A DNA stretch of 64,000 bases from Diprion similis (lineage: Eukaryota > Arthropoda > Insecta > Hymenoptera > Diprionidae). Below the pieces are notes generated by a model that saw only the letters and a program-made list of their open reading frames with translations, did not search any database and was not told where the DNA came from. The stretch is taken from NCBI RefSeq assembly GCF_021155765.1, contig NC_060118.1, forward strand, positions 8,060,001-8,124,000, read 5' to 3'. Shown here piece after piece: positions 10,641 to 22,583 of this stretch (position 1 is the stretch's first letter; each line of letters opens with the position of its first letter). The translations under genes and the position numbers were made by a program.

Positions 10641-13600
10641 TCAAGATTTTTTCTTCGCGCTAATAAACTGCTCGTCACGATTCAGGAAATGAATACTGTG
10701 AACCAAGAACTTGTATAGAACACTTACTGTTATAATCAAAGTTATGAAAATCACAGATGAAATGATAAAAATCAAGTCCATATCTTGCCGCTGATACCAG
10801 GGATCGTCGGCGGTCGTCGAGTGGAGATGAGGAGCACCCTTGTGACGTATCACGTGTTCCGTCCACCAAACCGCGTTCTTCAAAGAATCGTAGGGCTTGT
10901 CTCTTACCAAATCCCGCAACTTCAGCATCCGCTGTTTGTAGCTGGAAAAGTTCAATGTCATTTAAATCCATATTACTGGCACTGCACTCACGTGAAGAAT
11001 TTTGATGACTATGAAACATCAGGGATCATCCATATTCAGGATGCTGACGAATGTTTTTCGGCTCACCCCCTCAAATCAACTTCAAATAATTCAAAAACAA
11101 TTGCCTGATTTGTTATAAATATAAAAAAGTTCTAACCGAATTGCACACCCTCGCAATCTCATTTTTTTCTTTTTTTTTTTTAATTTACAGGAAGTGCAAA
11201 TCGTCTAGTTGGTTGCCATATGTGCTGTATAGTATAGTGATGGGAATTTTTTCTTAGACAGTCCCACTAACGCCCACTAAACCCTCGCAGTTACAGATTT
11301 TTCTAACGTTATCAGAAATATGAAAGAATTAGGCAGTTGTTTTTTAATCACTTGAAGTTGATTTAGAAGGGGGTGAGCCGAAAACAAATCATCATTACCC
11401 CAAATAAGGGGCACCCTAATGAAATATGTGCATACCTGCTGTCTAGCACAACGGAGTGAATTGCTTTCATCAGATCTACCCTGTTAACGCTTAAAATATT
11501 CAAATTTTGACCAACACCAAGAGACACCATTTTGTTTACAAGCGTGTCCTGATCGGCTAACACTGGTAAACCGATCAAGGGAACGGCGTGAGAAATCGCC
11601 TCTTCTGTGCTCTGGAGTCCTCCTTGGTATATAAAAGCTTTTATATTCGGGTGCGCTAAACAAACAGTGTTAATTAATGAATAAATATTCCAGATATACC
11701 CTTGAAACAGTTTTTACCTTCTCGGCTTTCGTCCTGAATATATTTTTTAGCTAGTTTGAAAATTAAACAGTGCGAAAAAATGTTTTGACAAAAATGAAAA
11801 AAATTATAATAATTTTTTCGACGTATCAACGAATACTTAAAACAAAGCAAAGTGGAAAAGCAACAATTTTTTACCAGACCAAAGAGTGATTATTATCTAG
11901 TTATAATTACCTAAAACAGACTGCTGTGGGACCCACTTTATGATTATCACATTGTCTGGTTGTCCGGGAAGAACATCACCCTCAAATTTCCAAAGAATGG
12001 TGTAGGGCAATTGAGAAAATGCGGCTACAAATTCTTCCCGTGTTTCGTTACTCAACATGATGCTTTTCACGTTTGTTCCAAGGCTCATGTATATGAAACC
12101 TTGCGTTGCTTTGTCCAAAATATTTTGAAGGTCCTGTGCCCAAAAAATAACACAGAATAGTCGAATGAATCTATCTCATAGATTAAGGGAGGGGGGATTC
12201 CAAGTAAGAGCAGTAGAAAAGGATCATTTTATTTAACGTTTTTTATTATTACTAGACTAACGCATTTGAAAGCTGAAGATTTTTGCTTTTAAACACAAAA
12301 AGGGTATTCAAATTATGTTAGAAATTGACCGATGTTTGTCCCTTCAAGTTGAACTTTGCTGAAAACGATTGTCAGAACGGTAACCAGCACGCTTGCAGGC
12401 GAACGAAATATCCGAAATACAAAAACCAAGACTTTATAGAATCGTCAAAGTATCCTCTAAGCTGTATGGAACAGATTTTTGATAAATTGAAATTTGGCTT
12501 AGCTGCGACTTTTTTTTTATCAGATTTTGTGTTGCTTTTTTTCTAGACTTTCAGGAACGCTTTTATCAATTTCTCAAAAACAAAAAGTTGAATCAAAAAT
12601 CCATTCCACAGAATCACAGAGGATATATTAACGATTCTAAAGCGTTTTGGTTCTTGCGTTTCGGATATTCGGTTCGCCTACAAACGTGCTTACTGTTTCG
12701 CTAATCTTTTTCTGCAGAGCTTTACTTGAACCGAGACGACGCGACGTGAGGAAGTTGATTCTTAAGATAATTGCAAGAAAAATATTTTCTGCTTTGAAAG
12801 CGGAAATTTGTAGCTTTCGAATGCATTTTGTTTCAGTCTATTTCGCCCATTAGTCTGGCTATAATGAAACGATAGATTGACCATTTTCTATTGCTCTTAC
12901 CTAGGTAATCGCGTCAAAATAGCTATTTATGTGGCATGCCCGTAAACCGCCTGTTTTTTTGGCAAGGATAAAGATTTCAGGACAAGCTGAAGGCGAGCTG
13001 GAAGCGAGTACTGAAATTATCCGAGCCAAAAAACGGTTTACGGGCATGCCACATACAATATTTTTTACGATATGGGCATTGAAAAGCAAAACGAAGAGTG
13101 AGGTTATGTCGCGATCTGTTCGACGAAGCTACTTTATTCGGCAGTTTGGGATGCGCACTTCGAACTGCGCATCAAAACTGCAGAATAAAGACTTTATTCC
13201 GCAACTTTGTTCGCTGCCGTATAAAGCGTCACTTTACGGAACGAAAACTGCCACAAAAAGTAGACTTTTCAATGCCCATGCCGTAAAAATATAATTTATT
13301 GAATCTACTCGATGGCTTTAATATTTTAATAACGCTACCTTCGACAGAGGCTTTGTCTGCTTCGACATGTGGAATCCACCGATATCTATAACTCGAGGAA
13401 TATTCGGCCTAACGAACGAAATCGACGATTGTTGATTGACGAAAACCAGACTGACGTTTTTTTCTAATTCACCGATATCGGAAATATCGTTTCCAAAGTA
13501 CTTTCGTGCAGTGGCCTGCTGCTCTTGCATGTAATCTGTTCTGTACCAGTACAGAAATGTCCACAACTGGACGAAATTCTGCAACCTCTGCCAGAAGGTC

Positions 13601-14324
13601 AGCTTTCCAATTACTTGTATTTTAGCATCCCAATGTGAAGGATGAGAAGGCATTATGGGATTTCCGATCCCGTAATGCATTTCAACATTCAGGCCCAACG
13701 ACGACATACCTTCGTAAAATGCACGATATAGTTTTCAACTAATTTAAGTCAGTTAAAACACTCCCAAAGAAACTTGAATTCTACAGTTAGACATAAGAAA
13801 ACCTTTTAAGTCAAGCTTCCAGTATCTCAAAGAAAATCGTCAGGCTTACCAACGACTGGAACATCGAGTCGTTCACCAAGAGCGAACAACGCTGGCCAAA
13901 CAAGCATCTCGACCAATAACAAGTCGAACTTTTCACCACTGTTCGTAGAATAGAGCTTTTTCATTTCCGGATGGCCAAGCACGGTTTCAGTCACCTGCAT
14001 AAACTTCGGCGCCAAACTCTGTACCGAATCAAGCCACGTGTTGGTCTCTCGATGAGCAATCCAGTCTAAATCCTTGTTGAATTCCCCATACAAAAAGCTC
14101 ACATCTATCTCCGTGTAGTTTGTCAGGGTTGGATCCTTGACCGGGTCCGTGGTGACGATGATAAGCTCGTGACCTCGCTCTCTTAACGCCAAAGTCAGTC
14201 CACGATATACGACTTGATGACTGATCGAAGGCAAAGGAAACACACCGAGAATTCTCGAGGTGCATCCTTGATGCAAAACACTCGTCATCAGGATAAGTGC
14301 AACGAATATTATATGTCGCGACAT
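10641..14324 (-). CDS. UDP-glycosyltransferase, gene 3
   Basis: Join of 13850-14324, 13339-13709, 11911-12133, 11436-11655 and 10641-10941 gives 529 aa. Exon 1 gives signal peptide MSRHIIFVALILM and SHQ at His36. Exon 2 holds MHYGIGNPIMPSHPSHW. Exon 3 has MSLGTNVKSIML and WVPQQSVLG, where most paralogues have WAPQQSILG. Exon 4 has FIYQGGLQSTEEA and PVLADQ. Exon 5 ends in a membrane span and the dilysine tail KKKS. The intron 1 donor is ordinary (GTTG|GTAAGC). It is the longest gene of the array because intron 2 (1205 bases) and intron 4 (494 bases) carry mobile-element insertions, while the coding frame is intact throughout. Confidence 0.95.
11013..11422. repeat. Foldback element in intron 4 of UGT gene 3
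   Basis: The arms share TTTTTCGGCTCACCCCCT (about 11053) and, inverted, GGGGGTGAGCCGAAAAC (about 11370-11386). Weaker pairing reaches ATCAGGGATCATCC and the far end AGGGGCACCCTAAT. It is a non-coding MITE-like element, and its right end stops about 14 bases short of exon 4. Confidence 0.7.
12203..12900. repeat. Foldback element (about 700 bases) in intron 2 of UGT gene 3
   Basis: The left end GTAAGAGCAGTAGAAAA (12203 onward) is the inverted partner of TTTTCTATTGCTCTTAC ending at 12900. Further matching blocks include GGCGAACGAAATATCCGAAA (about 12397) and the inverse of TTTCGGATATTCGGTTCGCC (about 12660). The arms are over 300 bases but diverged. It is non-coding and the family is not recognised. 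Confidence 0.75.
12917..13292 (+). mobile_element. Double-hairpin interspersed element, copy 1
   Basis: About 375 bases, highly similar to 55312-55697 in opposite orientation. It contains two adjacent inverted repeats: hairpin A has arms TGTGGCATGCCCGTAAACCG and its inverse near 13030-13052; hairpin B has arms around ATGGGCATTGAAAAG (about 13070) and CTTTTCAATGCCCATG. Inside hairpin B is a further palindrome around ATGCGCACTTCGAACTGCGCAT (about 13150). Short ORFs of 60-70 codons recur in both copies but look like repeat sequence. It is probably a non-autonomous DNA element. Confidence 0.8.
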
Positions 14325-15776
14325 CTTTGACCGTTCGAGGCACCTCGAAGTACTGAAATTTTTTGCGTGTTAGACTGTTGCCAGTAGTCACATTATCATT
14401 TAACATACATGACTGCCTCTTATCTAGTTGATAGTTAACTCTATGCTGATACTTGGCGATAATTAATTGTGACGTATGTATGTATGTGATTGTAGTTACG
14501 TTTTCATATCCCAATATTGCATAATACTTCCGATAAGGAAATGAATACGTGCTCTTTAGTGAACCGTGTGTGAATCGTCCTCCTTGAATATTTATCGGTA
14601 TGATTGTAAACTTGACTGTCTCAACGTTATGTCCACGTGTTGAATCAATGTCAAATTCTCAGTGTATTTTATTGGAGCATTAGAAAATAATTGTGACTTT
14701 CACATAGTTTTAGAATATGGTTACGACCTTGGACTCTTCATTGAAACGTCTGAGTACAACAGTGATTTACTTAAAATTATGAACATTTTCTTCGTATGGT
14801 GAATGGAAAAAAGGAGGACATTGCGACAGTTATTAGTATTTCGATAAAGGATATTTCGTGATTTGACGGGATTTATTTTATACATACCGAAGAATTTTCG
14901 GCTCTTCAGCAGAGGATTCATTTCATACAAATACTTATGAGATTGTTTTAATAATTAATAAACTGTATTCCATGATAGATTCTCATGATCTATCTATTAT
15001 GTAGGGGGCCATTCATTAATTACGTAAGGATGATTTTGACGATTTTTGACCCCCCCCTCCCCCCCTACCTCCATGTAAGGATATATAAAATTTCTCGAAC
15101 CCCCCCTCCCTTTTCTTACGTAAGATTCAATCGCGTTTTTCTGAATAATAAAACGTTGTCAGAAAAGGATCAGTTGGACTAAAACTCACAGTTTGACGTA
15201 AATCAAAGATTTTTATTTTTTAGCAGATGATTTAGGTTATAGTTTATCATTGCTATCAGATATAGATTATCTTTATATTATTAGATAACTATCTAGTCTT
15301 TGAAATATTATTATTATAATTAAAAGTAAGTTTTTAAATAATCTTAAAGTGAACAAACATAAATCAGTTAAACAATCTTTAAACGAATAACACAAGAATC
15401 ATTTTTTATTTTCCAAATGATTAAAAAAAAATTAATACGCAGGAAGAATTCACTATAATATAATTATTATTTATGACATTTAAAATTGATGAAAATGAAC
15501 ATATTTAGGATTTTTAAATTTCAATAAACAATAAAAATTTGTAAGATAAGATGTAAATCGAAGTGCACATTATGAAATTAAGAAAATCATTCAGCATCCG
15601 AAATAGTAATAGATTTTTAATAATAAATTTCGACTTGTAAAATATTAAGTAAGAATGGGTTTTACCTTCCTCCACCCAAGATAGGGGCATGCATAGATTT
15701 TCTTAACCTCCCCTCCCCCTGGGGACCCTTACGTAATTAATGAATGGCCCCTAGTAGGTAAATAGCGTGGAGTGAA
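14325..15776. other. Spacer between UGT genes 3 and 4
   Basis: This 1.45 kb spacer is mostly occupied by a TIR element at about 15002-15753. The remainder is the upstream side of gene 3, with no recognised control site. Confidence 0.7.
15002..15753. mobile_element. TIR element, GGGGCCATTCATTAATTACGTAAG type
   Basis: The left end AGGGGGCCATTCATTAATTA and right end TAATTAATGAATGGCCCCTA are inverted copies, followed by C-rich (15049-15070) and CCTCCCCT (about 15707) blocks. The interior (about 15180-15650) is AT-rich and non-coding. The right end lies about 24 bases from the stop codon of UGT gene 4. Confidence 0.8.
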
Positions 15777-18576
15777 TTACGATGTTTTGGTTTTTTTCTT
15801 GGCTGACAGCTGATAGTACAATACGTGACGACCATGAATCAATAATTTGTACGTCACGAGTAGTGTTGTACCAAAAACCGCGAAAATCGCCTTAGTAATG
15901 ATGAAAATCATGTCCATGTCCTGCCGCTGATACCAAGGATCGTCGGCGGTCGTCGAATGGAGATGAGGAGCACCCTTGTGACGTATCACGTGTTCCGTCC
16001 ACCAAACCGCGTTCTCCATCAAATCGTACGGCTTGTCTTTCATCAAATCCCGCAACTTCAACATCCGTTGCTTGTAGCTGAAAAACATCAGTAATATCAA
16101 ATTTCACGCTTCTATTGTAGTCAGATAAAGGGTCTTAGTGTCTTGTTCCAAATACCTGCCGTCAGACGCAACGGATTGTATCGCTTTCACTAGATTGAAT
16201 CTATTAATGTTAAAAATGTCCAACTTCTTTCCCACACCAAGTGACACCATCTTGTGAACATTTGCTTCCTGATCAGCGTTTACTGGTAAACCGATTAAGG
16301 GAACACCGTGAAAGACTGCCTCTTCTGTACTCTGACGTCCTCCTTGGTATATGAAGACTTTTATATTGGGATGCGCTAAACGGACATTCATACAGACGTG
16401 GAATGAGAATTTTGTTAGTTATTCCTGTCCGTCGTCGTTCTGTTCATGTTGAATTCATTACAGATTTGGACATCAATCAAGCAGTTGAATTGGAAATATA
16501 ATTTGGGACTGGGGATCATGTCAGCAAGTCAGTTCAAGAAGTCCAGTATCAGTTACTCGTCACTATAGAAATGTTGGGAAAGAATTAGACAACAAGTGTT
16601 CTTGGAAGAGTTGACACGTGTGACTAAAACAAATTGTCAATGGATTCGAGTTACACTTACCTAAAATGGACTGCTGTGGGGTCCACTTCATGATTATCAC
16701 GTTGTCTGACCGTCCCGGGAGGATCTCGTCTTCGAATTTCCAAATTACGATGTACGGCAGTTCCGAAAACGCGGTAATAAATTCTTTCTTTGTTTCGTTA
16801 TTCAATATAACGCTCTTTACATTCGTTCCAAGACTCATGTATACAAAACCTTGCGTAGCTTTGTCCAAGGTTCTCTGAAGGTCCTACGATTTAAGTAAGC
16901 TTAAGTTGCACATTGATTTTCCTTTGTCGAAATAGTGAGTATTAAGAGTATCATGTACCTTCGGTAAGGACGGGATCCAATCAGAGATCTGAAGCCCACC
17001 AATATCGATGATATTGGGAACATTTGGTCTGACGAATGAAATCGGTGCTGGTTGGTTGACGAAAACCAAACTGATATTTTTTTCCAAGTCACGAAGATCC
17101 GAAATATCGTTCCCAAAATATTTTCTCACAATTTCCTGTTGCTTCTGCATGTAGGTCGTCCTGTACCAGTACAGAAACCTCCACGTCTCTACGAAGTTGC
17201 ATAGTCTTTGCCAAAATGTCGGGTGTTCAAGGGCGCCAATTCCACTTTTCCAATGCGATGGGTGCGAAGGAATTATGGGGTTGCCAATTCCGTAGTGCTG
17301 TTGGGTAGCCAGACCCGTAGAGGATAGCCCTTTGCCAAATAAATTTCTTATATATGTAATTTTTGAACTTACAGAAATCACAACAAGGATCATAACTCGG
17401 AAATTAACGCACTGCCTTTAGGAGGGGGGGTTACAGCTTGGACTGTCAAAAATCTGCCCTATTTTTGAAAGTTGTTGTTGTTGTTGTTGTTGTTTGGAAA
17501 TAAAAACACTTATAGAAATTTGAGATCGAGAGGTTTATTATTCATAGATTTAATAATATTTTAGAATTTTTTCATTGAAATTAATTACAAAATGGCAGTA
17601 CGGCGCATATACGTGTCGAACGATCACATTTTCAATCCTGTGGCGCAAATTCCTCGATTAGTTTTTCTCCAATTGGCTTGAAATTTTGACACAATCTTTA
17701 AAACTTGTTTATTGATTCGACCTACTGGGTTGATTCTTGAATTTCAATAACAACATTTTTTTATAAAGTTTTTTTTTTAACAATATTGTGGACAGGAATT
17801 GAAATTTTATGTTCATAATTGTTTATTGGGCGCTATGCTGGCATTTTGTTGTTAATTTCGCTGAAAAAATTCTAAAACGTTCTTGAAACCATAAATAACA
17901 AAACCCTCAAACTCAAATTGCTCTAAGTGTTTTCGTTTTCTAGAAAAAAAAAAAAACGTAAAAATTGGTATGATTCTAGACCGTCGATGATGTACCTCCC
18001 TTAACCTGTGGCAGTACAGATATGTTTGTCCGTAAAAACAATTTTCAAGAACCTATAAATATGAATGTAGATAAACATCGTTTTTATACATTATTTGAAT
18101 CACTTACCTATGACTGGAATTCCGAATTGTTCTGCAAAAGACAAAAAAACAGGCCAACGAATCAGCTCAAGCAATAATAAATCAAATTTTCTTTCACTGT
18201 CTGGTTTATACAGTTTCTGCAATTCTGGATGACTGATGATACTTTCAGTCATCAATAAGTACTTCGGTAATAGTTTCACCTGGGCTTCATACCACGAGTA
18301 AGTTTTTCCAACCCCCATCCAATCCAAATCCATGGGCTTGTACAGAAAGCTTATATCTATCTCCGTGAAGTTCTTCAGCTTCGGATCGTTGATCGGATTC
18401 GGAGTCACAACAACGAGTTCGTGGCCTCGCTCTCTCAATGCCAGAGTCAATCTCCGAAATACGATTTGATGACTAATCGACGGATACGGAAATACGCAGA
18501 GTATTCTCGACGCACATCCTTCATGCAAATTACTCAAAGCCAGGATCAGTACGACTGATATGAAATACCGGCACAT
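15777..18576 (-). CDS. UDP-glycosyltransferase, gene 4
   Basis: Join of 18108-18576, 16959-17329, 16661-16883, 16156-16375 and 15777-16077 gives 527 aa. The start MCRYFISVVLILAL at 18576 was chosen because it aligns with the signal peptides of the paralogues; the frame stays open upstream to 18927 but that extension has no family match. SHQ is at His36; the sequon here is NFT rather than NYT. Two changes in conserved places stand out: the exon 4 signature reads FIYQGGRQSTEEA (Arg where all other copies have Leu) with PVNADQ, and exon 2 has QQHYGIGNPIIPSHPSHWK. The tail KTKTS fits a KxKxx ER-retrieval signal. The intron 1 donor is GT (ATAG|GTAAGTG). That intron is 778 bases because of a foldback insertion. 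Confidence 0.94.
17408..18017. repeat. Foldback element in intron 1 of UGT gene 4
   Basis: The left side (GCACTGCCTTTAGGAGGG, then AAAACACTTATAGAAATTTG) mirrors the right side (inverse of CTCAAATTGCTCTAAGTGTTTTCG, then CCTCCCTTAACCTGTGGCAGTAC). Pairing continues inward through TTTTAGAATTTTTTCATTG. A (GTT)n run at 17471-17495 lies in the left arm. It is non-coding. Confidence 0.72.
17471..17495. repeat. (GTT)n microsatellite
   Basis: Eight tandem GTT units lie within the foldback in intron 1 of gene 4. Confidence 0.95.
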
Positions 18577-19319
18577 ATTTGTCTTTTTTCTATATATATT
18601 TCTGCTACGCTGTTGTTTCCAAACTTGAAGCCAGATGGTGTTGCAGTAATTGTTTCCAATGTGCATCAAGGCAACAGCCAGTGCTGACGAAAACTGTGTT
18701 ATGGAACACTTTGGTTTCTGTGTTTCAAACTGGGTTCTGTATTCATAAAACGACACTTTTGACCTCCAAATATCGTTCTCCAGATGCGCAAACACCAAGA
18801 GGGTAGTCCATGACTCAAAATAATTACGTATCTGTATGTACAGCTTGGTAAAATATTGTTCGAGACATTCGCTGACGTAACTATGCTGTGTATAAATATT
18901 TCGCAATCTTGATATGCACAAGCACATGTTCTTTTAAGAAAACTTTCGTATTTTTGATATGAAATGCGAATAATACAGTTGAAAAATCGTCAGTGATTTG
19001 AGAAAAATTCTAGACACGAATTATACTTGGTTATCTATCTGCGAAGACGTGATTTTTTTAAACATCCTTTGAAGGTGCTATACCAAAAAAAAAAAAGAAA
19101 TTTTAGAAGGACATTGGTTTTACCAATGAATTCCACAAGTATTGTTCAAGCATTTGAAGAGCAGAATTTGTGATAGAGTTTGAGGATTCGGAAGAAGAAT
19201 TTCGCCATTTGATTAATTGCACCCACTATTTAATTTCCAGGAAACAAGATATATGAAATGCACGTGTAATTTCATTGTGCAAATCTTGTATACATAATTC
19301 ACACATAATTTGTTATGAC
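18577..19319. other. Spacer between UGT genes 4 and 5
   Basis: About 740 bases. It holds the upstream region of gene 4, including an open upstream frame to 18927 that I do not accept as coding, and the 3' flank of gene 5. No repeat or RNA gene was recognised. Confidence 0.6.
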
Positions 19320-21827
19320 TTAATACACTTTCTCCTTTTTTCTAATCAAGTGCTGTTGGTTGAGGAAATAAATGCTGTAAGTCAACAACTTGTGTAAGAC
19401 TCCTAATGTTATACTAAAAGCTATCCAAATCGCGGTAGAAGTAATGAACATCAAGTCCATGTCCTGACGTTGATACCAAGGATCGTCGGCGGTTGTTGAG
19501 TGGAGATGAGGAGCACCCTTGTGACGTATCACGTGTTCCGTCCACCAAACTGCGTTCTTCAACGTATCGTATGGCTTGTCTTTTATCAAATCCCGCAGTT
19601 TCAGCATGTTTTGTTTGTAGCTGCAAACAATCAGTATAATCAAAGCCGTAGTTCGTTTGCGATTCTCGATTCTGAATGCAAAGAGTGTTTTATTTTACAC
19701 ACCTGTCATCGCGCACGATGGAGTGTATCGCTTCCATTAGACCGAATCTGTCGACGCTAAAGATGTCCAACTTCTTACCAACTCCAAGCGAGACAATCTT
19801 GTCGACGTTAGATTCTTGGTCGCAGAAAACTGGTAATCCGATCACAGGAACGGCATGAGAAACTGCCTCCTCTGTGCTCTGAAGTCCTCCTTGGTATATG
19901 AAAACTTTCAAATTGGGATGCGCTGAAAAAATATCGTGTTTGAATGTTGAACGAATGTTTTAGATATCGTGAAGTTGCGATGTATCGTTTAAACGAGGTA
20001 TTCCAATAGTAGTTTTACCCTTTAACTTTCCTCGCGCACAGCATTTCGCGAGAATAAGAAAGAATAAGAAAATGAGAAAATTGCATGATTTTTTTTCCTT
20101 AGAATAATTTTCAAACTCAACTGACACTGGAATCCTCAGAATAAAGCGTTAAATAATGCACAACGTTACCCAGGATTGACTGCTGCTGGATCCATTTCAT
20201 GACGTGGACGTTTTCCGGCTGACCTGGAAGACGGTCGTCTTCAAATTTCCAAATAACGGTGTAGGGTATTTTTGAAAACGCAGCAACAAATTCATCCCGC
20301 GTTTTGTTAGTCAACGAAGCACTTTTGGCGTTCGATCCAAGGCTCATGTATATAAAGCCTTGCGTTGCTTCATCTAAAATCCTCTGAAGGTCCTGCGATA
20401 CAAATCAGCCAAGATTGCGTGATTATATTTCGTCAAACGATAATCTACCGGAAATGCCTAACTTTAGTGATATTTTGGCCACAATACCTTCGACAGAGGT
20501 TTGCGCTGATCCGAAATGTGGAACCCACCAATGTCGATTATGTTAGGAACATTTGGACGGGCGAATGAAATCGGCGCCTGCTGGTTGACGAAAACCAAAC
20601 TGACATTTTTTTCCAAGTCACCAAGATCCGGAACATCGTTGCCAAAATATTTTCTCGCAATTTCCTGCTGCTCCTGCGTGTAGGTCGTTCTGTAGTGATG
20701 CAGATATCTCCACGTCGCTACGAAGTTGTATAGTCTTTGCCAGAATGTCAATTTTCCGACGGCTGTTCCTTTCATGTTCCAATATGGCGGATGAGAAGGC
20801 ATTATGGGATTGCCAAGCTGATAGTGCAGTTGGTGAGGCGGATATAGCGATGTTATTCCTTCATGAATGGTAAGATACAGTTTGTCAATTGAGATTATTA
20901 TAGCCCGTGGACAAATAATTCTTCTTCTATTGTAGAAAGTACACTCGCAGAAAAATGTTGTTTATGGTTTCATTAACCGACGAATGAAATATGATAACTA
21001 AAATAACTTGAGAACAGATCGAGACTACCATGAATTCGGTGATTTTATGTGGAACTTGTATACATTTTATCATAAGACGAACCATTCTCGTTGTATGAGG
21101 AACTATCCATTCGATTTCAGCAACCGTATGTAAGTTATTTTCGAAGAGTTCAATGACTTAGTTTTATAGTTGGAACACGGAAACTTCGATAATATTTCTC
21201 AAGAGTGTACAAAAATATATCGCTATGAAATACAATGCTTTTGAAATAACTGAAAGACACATGTTCAAGATATTAATATACAGGAAGAATCTTTCAGAAC
21301 TTGTTAAAGTATAAACACAGATAAAATTTGTTTGAATGACAATACGAAAATCACTTGCCTATCGTTGGAATATTGAATCGTTTAGCAAGAAGCAGAAGAG
21401 CAGGCCAACGAAGTGTCTCACATAGTAACAAATCAAACGATTCACCACTTTCCGGTTCGTACAATTTCTGTAGTTCTGGATGGCTGAGAATGCCTTCAGT
21501 CATAGCTGAATGTATTGGTGTCGATTTCATGACAAATTCATACCACGTGTACTTTTTTGCAAGAGTTATCCAATCCAGACTCAAGTGTTGGTACAGGAAG
21601 CTCACATCTATCTCCGTGTAGTTCTTCAGGGTTCGGTCGTTGATCGGGTTCGGAGTGACGACAACGAGCTCGTGGCCTCGCTCCCTCAACGCCAGCGTCA
21701 ATCCTCGAAATACAATTTGATGACTCAACGAAGGGAACGGAAATACGCCGAGTATCCTTGCGGCACATCCCGGATGTGAAAGAACCACGATCACAATCAG
21801 AGTAGCCGTTATAAGATGCCGCGACAT
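19320..21827 (-). CDS. UDP-glycosyltransferase, gene 5
   Basis: Join of 21359-21827, 20488-20858, 20170-20392, 19703-19922 and 19320-19620 gives 527 aa. Exon 1 has signal peptide MSRHLITATLIVIVV and SHQ at His36. Exon 2 is the most divergent of the array at its start: LHYQLGNPIMPSHPPYW replaces the usual YGIGNP block. Exon 3 has MSLGSNAKSASL and WIQQQSILG. Exon 4 has FIYQGGLQSTEEA and PVFCDQ. Exon 5 carries the membrane span and ends EKVY, giving a KxKxx retrieval signal. Intron 1 uses a GC donor (ATAG|GCAAGTGA). Intron 4 and exon 4 are almost identical to those of the pseudogene at 26828-27994, so the two exchanged sequence or split recently. Confidence 0.95.
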
Positions 21828-22583
21828 CTTACGATTAATATTCTCGCAATATCAAGGGCCCGGCAATATACTAGTTCGTTTCGAAGCACGAAGCCAGTTG
21901 TTGTAGCTATTGCTTGGCAAGGTTCTAGTCTTGGTTCCAAGGTGCACCGGAACCGCAGGCCGTGTGACGAATGCGGTATTTTCTCATAAATTGTTGTTTA
22001 TACGTCGAATACTAGACTGTCGCGGTTCATATGGTACTTTTGTGGCCGAGCACATCAAAACGTGATCTTCGCCTTTCACATACTCTTCACCAGCTGTGCA
22101 AGTCACAAGCGTACAGTTCAACAGTGCAGACAAGGAAGGTTGCGGCGCAGTACGTAATGCGGGATATTCCCAGACGTTGTGTAAACTTCATTCGAATCTA
22201 AAAAACTGAGAAAACATGCGCTGCTGTGTATTCTTAAATGTTGTTTCATGCTTCCGACGTGTGAATCCACACAAATTGTGACTTAAATTGTGGTACCTTC
22301 AAAATGAACGAAAAATCTTGCTTTCCGAAAATTGTGAGAATTTTTTAAAAAGATCGGTCGGGAGTCATGATAAATGAATTTGTGGGGAACATGATTTATT
22401 CAAGATCACCAAGTTATTATAATTTGATTACTTATACCGCTTAGGCTACAGTCGTTATTTGATAATAAAATTGAAAGCGTTCAATACTAATTACTGACAT
22501 TCAAGTAAATTGATGCGTTAGGTAATACTACACAAAATATCACTCCCAGCGAATTCTTTAGTGCCACATTTCCGCTGCGTTAA
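21828..22583. other. Spacer between UGT genes 5 and 6
   Basis: About 755 bases. It is the upstream region of gene 5 and 3' flank of gene 6. No TATA box, repeat or RNA gene is convincing. Confidence 0.6.

Noticed and set aside
13098-13294. 60-120 codon ORFs recurring at 12.9-13.3 kb and 55.3-55.5 kb
   Set aside because: They recur because the mobile element recurs; their sequence follows the palindromes, and no domain is visible.
18577-18927. Upstream in-frame extension of UGT gene 4 exon 1 (to an ATG at 18927)
   Set aside because: The extension has no resemblance to UGTs and would bury the signal peptide; the start at 18576 aligns with all paralogues.
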